NCBI GenBank assembly: GCA_030280995.1
Contig: JASXTE010000008.1
Span: 3,553,001-3,617,000, forward strand
Reading direction: 5' to 3'
From: Hemileia vastatrix
Taxonomy: Eukaryota > Basidiomycota > Pucciniomycetes > Pucciniales > Zaghouaniaceae
DNA length: 64,000 nt
Part shown: one piece after another, positions 34,981-43,224 of the stretch
Numbering within the stretch: position 1 is the first letter of the stretch
Layout: the number at the start of each line of letters is the position of its first letter
The notes under the pieces: generated by a model
Told to the model about the DNA's origin: nothing
Database searches by the model: none
The model's input: the letters and a program-made list of their open reading frames with translations, nothing else
Program-made: the position numbers and the translations under genes

Positions 34981-35680
34981 ATGACTGACCAAAGTGGTTC
35001 TGCTGCACGTGAAGAAGAACTAGACTTAATGGATTATGATGAGCCTACTTCTGTAAGTTCTCCTTTAAAAAGAAGAATTTCTCAAACTAATAAATCCTTG
35101 CCCCAAACAGGATGTAGAGATGGAAGAAGTAGAAATCCTAGTGGACACAACTCAGGATCAGAAGCCTATGATAAACCCACCAGAAGAGCTTCCAAAAGGC
35201 TTCAGGATAAAAAAAATGCCATTGTCTCAGCAGGTAAAGAATCTGTCTACTCACATAAAGGAGTTAAGGACAGAAAGCTTGAGACTAAAGGTAAGGGTAG
35301 ATGCTTTGGAAGAAAAGGTGAGAAGAACAGATACTTTTCTCCAAGATAAGAAGAAATCTCTTCATCCCAGGGATCAACAACAATTGGCTCCCCAGTCCCA
35401 AGAGAAGGTGGAAGTGTCGAAGTGGCAGTGGGACTGGCTAAACACTCAGTGGGACTACCTGGCTCAAAACCAGAATCAGTTACCTCAGGCAGGTCCATCA
35501 AGGCCCAACCAGGTCAACCTCACTCCTCCCCAACCTTATCAAGGAGGCAAAAAAAGAAGGAAGCCCAATATGGTGATACCCAGCAAACCCTGGTACGTCC
35601 CTCTATTTATTCTCAAGTGCCTTTTCTTGTGGCTGACTCTGTTCCTTCAGGTAAATCAGGAAGGGAGGATGAAACCTTGA
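34981..35680 (+). CDS. Chromovirus gag N-terminal part, spliced
   Basis: Exon 1 is 34,981-35,052 (24 codons, ending DYDEPTS), intron 35,053-35,110 (GTAAGT ... ACAG, 58 bp, phase 0), and exon 2 starts at 35,111 (DVEMEEVEILVD). Exon 2 encodes a proline-containing start, a helical region (THIKELRTESLRLKVRVDALEEKV, likely coiled coil), tryptophan-rich WQWDWLNTQWDYL, and a Lys/Arg run (GGKKRRK) near 35,543-35,565. Without splicing the frame ends after 122 codons at 35,349. After the Lys/Arg run the conserved protein continues in the -1 frame, while this frame runs on to a stop at 35,680. The copy at 49,794 shows the same intron position and length and the same frame order. Function: the N-terminal part of Gag, possibly involved in assembly. 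Confidence 0.65.
35053..35110 (+). other. 58-bp intron in chromovirus gag
   Basis: Donor CT|GTAAGT and acceptor ACAG|GATG. The second copy has an intron of the same length at 49,866-49,923 with the same donor and acceptor. The reading frame is continuous only after removal. Confidence 0.7.
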
Positions 35681-38031
35681 GACCTATAGAGGCTGGGAGT
35701 AGTAGACAAATCACTCATGTATCTAATCCTTTACTTTTAATTGCTACCTCAATGATTAATCTTGATATGGCTGTGATTGATGAAACTCTTGATCCTGAGT
35801 TCTATGAGAGTCTAGAAAGTTACTCAGTTTCCTTATTGGGAAACACTCCAGATGTAGCAAGAATTAATGATGAGCACTTGAGAGATATTATTGCCAAGCA
35901 AAATCATATAATGAACAATATGCAATTGACTCAGAGATATAATAGTTTGTTAACTGATCAGGGTTATCAAGCATTAAGAAGTGAATCACAGAGAGTCTCT
36001 GATGAATTGTCTCATTACAAAGCAACCCATGAAAAGAAAGTTGCTTTATGGCAAAATATAAAAAATGATTTGTCTAAACTAAAAGATACTGTATCTGCCT
36101 GTTGCCAGGAGGTAGAGATAGATAAGATAAATCTGAAAAGATTGAATGACCATTTGTCATCTTTTCAAAATAAAAATCAATTATATTTTGCAACTATCAA
36201 TGAGAGTTTATCTAGTCTTCCAAGAATGAAAACAAGACTAACAACCATTGAAGAAAAATTGAACTCATTGTTAAATGACCAAAAATATTCTGACATTTCC
36301 GTGAAGGAACATATAGTGCAGGATGCTCAAATAGTACCTGTGGCTAGTTCATCTAAAGTAAAAATAGCTCCAGAAATACCTGTTGATAACACTGAGTTTC
36401 CATCAAAAACTGATGATGCACCAGGATCTGCAACAGAAGGATTAAACAATGAGATTTCAGCACAATTAGAGAAATTACAGCTGCTTCTTACTCAGAAACA
36501 AGCTAGTACTAAGGAGACTCCTTCAAATCAAAAGAATTGGCCAAAACTTGACCAGTACCCAACATTTGATGGTGATTCTTCCTCTGATTGGCAACAATTC
36601 ATTTGCAGAATTGATAACTTAAAAAATTCTTACAAACTCCCAGATGAGGAAATTGTGTCCAAGTTAATTTCTTTGTTCACTAATGTTGCCCTGATGTGGT
36701 ATGAATCTGTTCTCCTGGATGGGAATGACTACTCATGGGAGGATTGGAAGAAATTAATTAAAGCACAATTTGGTGGCTCCAAGTTCAGAATGGCTCAACA
36801 AAGGCAGTATGAGGAAACTAGATATAGCTCTTCTACTGATAAAACTATTGAGTTTTTAATGAAACTTGTAAAAATCTTAAGGGCAATGGACCCAAATATG
36901 GAGTTTGATTTATGGAAGGACAGGATCCTCTATAAATTACCAATGTCTCTGAGAGACTTGATAGTGGCTAGGACTGAGTTCTCCAAAGAACCCTCTTCTA
37001 TCATTAATACTTGCAATGAGATACTTCTAAACAATAAGTATGATGCCAGAAGATTCATTCCAAGGACCCCTTTGGAGAAACCCTCCACTTACCAACAGAA
37101 ACCTCTGGAAAAGGTTGGTAAACCTTCTGCCCCTGTTGCACCAAAGACGTATGCAACAAACACTTGCTTCAAGTGCAACAAGCCTTGGCAGAAAGGCTAT
37201 GTTTGTGACAAGAAGATAAATCTTGTAGAACAAACAGAGGAACATGCTGATGACACAGTGGTGCTGGATGATACATCAAGTGATTGTGCCAGTAATATTT
37301 CATATGAATCTCAACAAGAAATCTTGATGCTGGAAGAGGATATCCATTATTTAAATACTATTGACATTGATAATAATGATTTATCTACAGTTGAAGATGC
37401 TGAGATCATAAAGAACATTGAGGATAGCTCAATTATTATTGCCCCTCTTAAGGCACAAGTCTTGATCAATGGAACCAGCGTTGAAGTTTTTCTGGATTCT
37501 GGAGCTGGAGGAAGTGTAGTATCTGAAAGAAAACTTGCTTCAGTAGATCAAGACTATAAATCTAAACTGATGCCTATCACTTCTAAAAATTGGAGAGGGT
37601 ATGGCTCTTTTTTGTCCCCCATTGGGAAATACAAAGCCACAGTGTTTTTTAAATATAACCATGGTTTTGTAAGAGCTATTTGTGATTTTGTTGTCATGAA
37701 AAATGATAACTTAAGCAATTGGTTTCTTGTAGGGAATGATATTTTAACCAAGTATGGCATAAAATTGGATCCTTCAAACCAATGTTTCACAATGGGGATG
37801 AATGGGAAGAGAAAATTTAAGATTTACTCCCCTAAAAAATTAGTAAAACCAGAATTGAACACATGTAATTCTGTGGTTCAATATAAAGGAAGATCTACAA
37901 AGGAAATGCATGCCCTTATGTCTGAAATTGACAATTCTTCTTTTGGAGAACAACTTTCTGGTGAGGATAAAGATTCCATCATTAACTTGATAAATTCATT
38001 TTCCTATGGCCTTTGCTCATGGGTCACATGA
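35550..38031 (+). CDS. Chromovirus Gag capsid, zinc knuckle and aspartic protease
   Basis: The frame is open from before 35,422 to 38,031; conserved protein begins around 35,550, just after the Lys/Arg run of the previous frame. In order it has VRPSIYSQVPFL; a long helical region; a Gag capsid domain (LDQYPTFDGDSSSDWQQF to FIPRTPLEKP, about 36,545-37,080); a zinc knuckle CFKCNKPWQKGYVC at about 37,165, where Tyr replaces the usual His (the 49,794 copy has His); and an aspartic protease with VFLDSGAGGSVVS at about 37,490. Gag packs the RNA and the protease matures the polyprotein. The frame ends 26 nt inside the RT frame because of one extra T at 37,999-38,002. The other two copies read straight through into RT. 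Confidence 0.85.
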
Positions 38032-41005
38032 ACTGGGATTAGTTAAAGAGGAAATGAAACTTTCATTGTCTTGCCCATTAACTGATATACCACCTAGTTT
38101 AATGAAGAAGCCTTATCCTGCTTCTCCCACAAAGAGAAAAGATATTGAAGACAATATCTCTACCCTTTTAAAAATGAATATTATTGAAAAGGTAGTTGAA
38201 ACACCTAAATATTGTGTTATCTCACCTGTCCTAATTTCTTATGAGAAAGATAAAGCCAGGTTATGTGGTGATTATAGAGCACTAAACACTTATACTGTTG
38301 ATGATATCTACCCTTTACCTAGAATCAGCTCTATACATGCTACTTTACAGGGTGCTAAATATATCAGCTGTTTGGATGGTAATAAAGGATATCACCAGGT
38401 ACCTGTTGAGAAAAATTCTGAGAAATTTCTGATGATTGCCACTCATATGGGGATTTATAAGTATATTAGGATGCCATTTGGCCCTAAAAATGCCCCTTCA
38501 GTTTTCCAAAAAGTAATGGATAACACATTCCATCAAGAGATAATTGAAGGATGGCTGATGGTTTATATTGATGATATCATTATATTATCAAAAACATTTG
38601 AGGACCATCTTAAACACCTGTGTAAAGTATTCCAGAAAATGGATGAAATAAATATGACACTTGCTTTGAAGAAATGTAAATTTGGTTTCCATTCTTTAAA
38701 AGTTCTTGGTCATGTTGTTTCAGGCTTACAGATATGTGTTGACCAGAACAAAGTGGCAGCCATACAACAGGTGAAGGCTCCTACAACAGTGAGAGAGCTC
38801 CAAAGTTTTTTGGGAATGTGTGGATACTATAGACAGTATATTAAAAATTACCAAGTCATAGCTTTACCCCTTACACAATTAACTAGAAAGGATGTTGCTT
38901 TTGTCTGGAATAGTGAAAGACAAAGAGCCTTTGACACTATGAAACACTGTTTGATGTCAGCACTAATTCTTGCTTTACCTGACTTTAATCAACCATTTGT
39001 TTTGTACACTGATGCCAGTTTCATTGGTCTTGGTGCTGCCCTCCATCAAAAACAAGTGATAAATGATAAATTTTCAGAAGTGGTAATTTGTTATATTTCA
39101 AGAACCTTGAGAAATAGTGAATTGAAATATGGTGCTACTCAATTAGAGTGTTTAGCTGTAGTATGGGCTCTAGAAAAGCTTCATTATTACCTAAATGACC
39201 AGAAATTTGAACTTGTCACTGACTGCAGTGCAGTCAAATCCCTTTTAAACTTGAAAACACCTAACAGACATATGTTCAGATGGCAGCTGGCTGTTCAAGA
39301 GTACAGAGGGAGAATGACAATTATTCATAGGGCTGGTATTGTTCACTCAAATGTGGATATGTTATCTAGGTTACCTTTTCCAAATAATGACTCTAATCCT
39401 GTGTATGATCCTGAGGACGAAATTATTCATATACATGGGATATATGTGGTTGATATGGAGGAAGAGCTATTACAGCTTATTCTGGAATCATATGATAAGG
39501 ACACTGACTTGAAAAAGTTATGCACCATATTAAATGATCCAAAGAATGCTTCAATACAAGAATTAATTAAAACCCTTCCACCAAAGTACCAAAAAGCCTT
39601 GGAAAAAGGTAAATTTTCAATTGATGAAGGATATCTATATTATAGAAGAAAGTTGAGTAATGTTATTGTTATTCCTCCTTCTATGAAAGAAATCATCTTG
39701 AAAATTTGTCATGATGACATATTAGCTGGACATTTTATTCTTGACAAAACAATGATCAGAATTAAGAACACTGCTTGGTGGGCTAATATGTCTGAAGACA
39801 CAAAATTATATGTTGAATCTTGTGATTCTTGCCAAAAATCAAAAAGATTAACTGGTAAAAGAGCAGGATTAATGCAACATATTGAACCTCCTGATGCTCC
39901 ATGGCAAATAATAAACATGGATTTTGTAACAGGATTACCTATTTCTGGTAAAGACAGTTATAACTCTTGTTGGGTTATTGTAGACAGATTCACAAAAATG
40001 TGTAAATTTATCCCTACCCACAAGGATTTTTCCACTAAAGAATTAGCTTTCTTATGGTGGTCTCATATGTTTAATACTGCTGGTTTTCCTAAAGCCATAT
40101 TCACTGACAGAGACCCTAAATTTACTTCTGAATTTTGGATGTCTCTGATGGATGTTTGTGGTTGTGATCTGAAACTTTCTACTACCCATCACCCTCAGAC
40201 TGATGGTTTAGCTGAAAGAATGATTCAGACTTTAGAGGACATGATAAGAAGATATTGTGCCTTTGGCCTTGAGTATAAAGATAATGACAGATTCACTCAT
40301 GATTGGGTTACCTTACTTCCTGGGTTAGAATTTGCTTATAATAGCACTGTTCATTCTGTTACTCAAAGAAAGCCTTTTGAGCTCTGGCTTGGATATGTTC
40401 CCAATACTCCTGCCCAAATTCTCAATAACAAAATACCTAAATTGGATATACATCCTGGTGTAAAATCTTTTCTTCAAATGCAACAACTATGTAGAAATCA
40501 TGCTCAAAAATGTATTGAAAAATCATTTGAATATGAGAAGAAAAGATGGGACAAATCCCATAAAGAATACACTTTTAAAAAGGGTGATGAAGTGTTGATT
40601 TCTACAGTCCACTTTGACTTACAAGGTAATAACAAATTGAAAGATCCATTTGTTGGTCCTTTTGTTGTCAGTAGAATGATTGGAGATAATGCAGTTGAAG
40701 TTATTCTGTATTCTCCATATGACAGAAAACATCCTGTATTTCCAATATCTCTTTTGAAACCTTACACATTCAATAGTGATTTATTTCCAAAAAGGAGGGG
40801 TAGACCAAAGAAAACCCCAAATGAAATCAATGAAACAGCAGAAATTGAAAAAATTCTAAATGAAAGAATAGTCACTGCTGAGAAAGGTACAGAATACTTA
40901 TTGAGATTCAAGAATAAATCATCTGAATATGATTCTTGGATACCTGGGAAGGAGATATCTAATCTTCCTACTCTACTAAAAAAGTATAAAAAGAATAAAT
41001 CATAG
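38006..41005 (+). CDS. Chromovirus Pol: RT, RNase H, integrase, AT-hook, chromodomain
   Basis: This 999-codon frame holds RT with RLCGDYRALN (about residue 95), RMPFGPKNAPSVFQ and the catalytic YIDD at about residue 188; RNase H starting at LYTDASFIGLGAAL (about 334); integrase zinc finger (HDDILAGH ... CDSCQKS, about 567-607); and the integrase core NMDFVTGLP, TDRDPKF and DGLAERM, forming D-D35-E. A GPF-type segment follows (DPFVGPFVV). Near residue 931 RRGRPKKT is an AT-hook. The last 50 residues (EKILNERIV ... EYLLRFKNKSSEYDSWIPG) fit a chromodomain, which in chromoviruses directs integration to heterochromatin. The true start is upstream: this frame should be fused to protease, and the ATG at 38,006 is an artefact of the frameshift. 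Confidence 0.92.
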   Translation: MAFAHGSHELGLVKEEMKLSLSCPLTDIPPSLMKKPYPASPTKRKDIEDNISTLLKMNIIEKVVETPKYCVISPVLISYEKDKARLCGDYRALNTYTVDDIYPLPRISSIHATLQGAKYISCLDGNKGYHQVPVEKNSEKFLMIATHMGIYKYIRMPFGPKNAPSVFQKVMDNTFHQEIIEGWLMVYIDDIIILSKTFEDHLKHLCKVFQKMDEINMTLALKKCKFGFHSLKVLGHVVSGLQICVDQNKVAAIQQVKAPTTVRELQSFLGMCGYYRQYIKNYQVIALPLTQLTRKDVAFVWNSERQRAFDTMKHCLMSALILALPDFNQPFVLYTDASFIGLGAALHQKQVINDKFSEVVICYISRTLRNSELKYGATQLECLAVVWALEKLHYYLNDQKFELVTDCSAVKSLLNLKTPNRHMFRWQLAVQEYRGRMTIIHRAGIVHSNVDMLSRLPFPNNDSNPVYDPEDEIIHIHGIYVVDMEEELLQLILESYDKDTDLKKLCTILNDPKNASIQELIKTLPPKYQKALEKGKFSIDEGYLYYRRKLSNVIVIPPSMKEIILKICHDDILAGHFILDKTMIRIKNTAWWANMSEDTKLYVESCDSCQKSKRLTGKRAGLMQHIEPPDAPWQIINMDFVTGLPISGKDSYNSCWVIVDRFTKMCKFIPTHKDFSTKELAFLWWSHMFNTAGFPKAIFTDRDPKFTSEFWMSLMDVCGCDLKLSTTHHPQTDGLAERMIQTLEDMIRRYCAFGLEYKDNDRFTHDWVTLLPGLEFAYNSTVHSVTQRKPFELWLGYVPNTPAQILNNKIPKLDIHPGVKSFLQMQQLCRNHAQKCIEKSFEYEKKRWDKSHKEYTFKKGDEVLISTVHFDLQGNNKLKDPFVGPFVVSRMIGDNAVEVILYSPYDRKHPVFPISLLKPYTFNSDLFPKRRGRPKKTPNEINETAEIEKILNERIVTAEKGTEYLLRFKNKSSEYDSWIPGKEISNLPTLLKKYKKNKS

Positions 41006-41042
41006 CATTTTATTTTATTTTATTTTTTTTAGAGTGAGGGAG

Positions 41043-41825
41043 TGTCAGCCAGGCTACTAGACTTACCCAGTGAAATAATTAATTATTTACTGGATGAAGC
41101 CGCACCTTATCATTTTAATTATTTAATTATAAATTAGCTACATTAAAATTACTTATAATAAATTAACTAATTACAGAATGATAAAATTAAATATAAAATT
41201 GTCCCTTATATTTTTTCTCTAACACCGTGCTCATTTGACAGGTTGGAAGAAATAAAGATTTATATTAAAAAATAGATTTTAAATTAAAATAAGATTTTAA
41301 TATTCAAATAATATTAAATATATACAAAAAATTCAAATTTCTTATTTAGAATTGACTTCTACAGTAAATATTAAATAAATTGATGTATTTCTGACATACT
41401 CTGTAAATACATCTTTTTGACGCCTTCTTTTTAGAACAACTTTATTATTTGAAAATACTCCTTCTGGAATATTCTTTTTCTCTCTCTCTCATACTACTGT
41501 TTTCAGAATTTGATTGCCGTGCTTTGTCCTTCCTTTGCCTATATAAGGCCTCTCTTTTGGTTGTTTTTTATTCATTCCTTTACTACATTATTTTATTAAA
41601 GTTACAAACAACAAACTTATTCTTATATTCTATAACATTAGTATTTACAATAACGAAACTCTGATCTATAAATTATATCAATATTTTAAATCTACCTCTT
41701 TTATTTGAGTAATTAAATCACTTAGATTGAGAAATACGTACCAAATTGTTGAGAATCCATTTTAACCCTTAAAATCCTTGTAAAACTTCATACAAAATCT
41801 TCTATACCAAAAGCGTACCTTGACA
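41043..41825 (+). repeat. 3' LTR of the intact chromovirus
   Basis: Pairs with 33,134-33,933. It is preceded by a purine-rich AGAGTGAGGGAG tract at 41,031-41,042 that can serve as polypurine tract. TATA box at 41,540-41,548. Confidence 0.92.
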
Positions 41826-42125
41826 AAATGTATTACCCATCACTTTTTGAAAAACTAAAGGTGAATTTTTTGGGCAAAATGGCATTCTAAAATACTTAGA
41901 TATTTCTATTTGAGTAGCAATAAGCAAGGAATTTTAACAGTTCTCTTTAACAGGGATTTTATGATAACCCTTATTACTATCTAGACAACAAATAAAGTTT
42001 GAACCTTGTAAGGTAGAATGTATTGAGTTTATTCTGTGTAATGGATAAATTTCATCCATTTTATTAGTATTAAAGGCTCTATAGTCCTAAAATAATCTAG
42101 ATTTATCTTTTTCATAAGAAATTAA
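41826..42125 (-). mobile_element. Old chromovirus relic, segment 2 (RT)
   Basis: This continues the antisense RT sequence interrupted at 33,133. It is comparable to the reverse strand of 38,240-38,510 and to 63,260-63,540. It is cut again at 42,125 by the Copia element. Confidence 0.75.
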
Positions 42126-43112
42126 TGTTGATATATACGTGTTTATACTATAGCAGATATTAATATTTCTCTTATTACTTAATATATAGTGTTTATATAC
42201 AGTAGAGACATATATTTATGATTCCATACTCAGCATATCTCTTCTCTCTAACCTAACTTGATGATATTGCCTATATACTAAAGCGCGACTCCCTCTTCCT
42301 AAGTTCGCCATCCAATCTATAACTCTTGTTATTTCTTACTAAACTTATTACTCTCTTTTCACAAGTCCTTGTTTCCTTTCTTCTTCTTTTGTCCTGTCCA
42401 CCTGTCCCAAGTCCATCTGCGTCCACTGTCCTTGTCCTACCTGAGTCCACTTAACTTATTAACTAATTTATTAACAGGTAAACATATGTATGCTCTTCTA
42501 CAGCAATGCAATTCAATCTATAACTCTTGTTATTTCTTACTAAACTTATTACTCTCTTTTCACTAGTCCTTGTTTCTTTCTTCTTCTTTTTTCCTGTCCA
42601 CCTGTCCCAAGTCCATCTGCGTCCACTGTCCTTGTCCTACCTGAGTTCACTTAACTTATTAACTAATTTATTAACAGGTAAACTCCTTGTTTCCTTTATT
42701 CTTCTTTTGTCCTGTCCACCTGTCCCAAGTCCATCTGTGTCCACTGTCCTTGTCCTACCTTAGTCCACTTAACTTATTAACTAATTTATTAACAGGTAAA
42801 CGTATGTATGCTCTTCTACAGAAATGCAATCCAATCTATAACTCTTGTTATTTCTTACTAAACTTATTACTCTCTTTTCACTAGTCCTTGTTTCCTTCTT
42901 CTTCTTTTGTCCTGTCCACCTGTCCCAAGTCCATCTGCGTCCACTGTCCTTGTCCTACCTGAGTCCACTTAACTTATTAACTAATTTATTAACAGGTAAA
43001 CTCCTTGTTTCCTTTCTTCTTCTTTTGTCCTGTCCACCTGTCCCAAGTCCATCTGCGTCCACTGTCCTTGTCATACCTGAGTCCACTTAACTTATTAACT
43101 AATTTATTAACA
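42126..43112 (+). repeat. Copia 5' LTR with internal tandem repeats
   Basis: About five units of roughly 115-200 bp share GTCCTGTCCACCTGTCCC and TTAACTTATTAACTAATTTATTAACA. The 3' LTR has only two such units, which explains the length difference. Confidence 0.9.
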
Positions 43113-43128
43113 GGGTTATGGGCCCAGC
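43113..43128 (+). promoter_or_regulatory. Copia primer-binding site, half-tRNA type
   Basis: GGTTATGGGCCCAGC directly follows the LTR. It is complementary to the anticodon arm of initiator tRNA-Met, as in Drosophila copia, where a cleaved tRNA half serves as primer. Confidence 0.8.
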
Positions 43129-43224
43129 GCCCCTGCAATCTCTATAAGTCTGGCTACTCCTGCATCCATTGATACTTCTGGTTCTCCTCCACCTCACTCC
43201 TCCTCCTCTTTCACCTACACCGCC

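Larger units (their letters stand above)
33134..41825 (+). mobile_element. Nearly intact chromodomain Ty3/Gypsy retrotransposon (chromovirus), 8.7 kb
   Basis: LTRs at 33,134-33,933 (800 bp) and 41,043-41,825 (783 bp) start TGTCAGCC and end TTGACA. The 5-bp AAATG occurs on both sides (33,129-33,133 and 41,826-41,830). The LTRs differ by a few substitutions and an 18-bp indel, so insertion is fairly recent. The insertion site lies inside an older antisense copy of the same family, whose RT sequence resumes exactly after the duplication. Coding order is gag, protease, RT, RNase H, integrase, chromodomain. Apart from one extra T between protease and RT and a changed zinc-knuckle residue, the coding sequence is open. 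Confidence 0.93.

Noticed and set aside
35120..35349. Independent overlapping genes at the chromovirus 5' end
   Set aside because: The overlapping frames are explained by one intron and one -1 frame change conserved between two copies.
35592..35650. Second intron (GTACGT to TTCAG) explaining the later frame change
   Set aside because: Splicing there gives TGG-TAA, an immediate stop, and the removed sequence is conserved as protein between copies.
42369..43090. Repeated short frames of the MFPFFFFCPVHLSQVH type
   Set aside because: They are translations of the tandem units in the Copia LTR, repeated identically; not genes.
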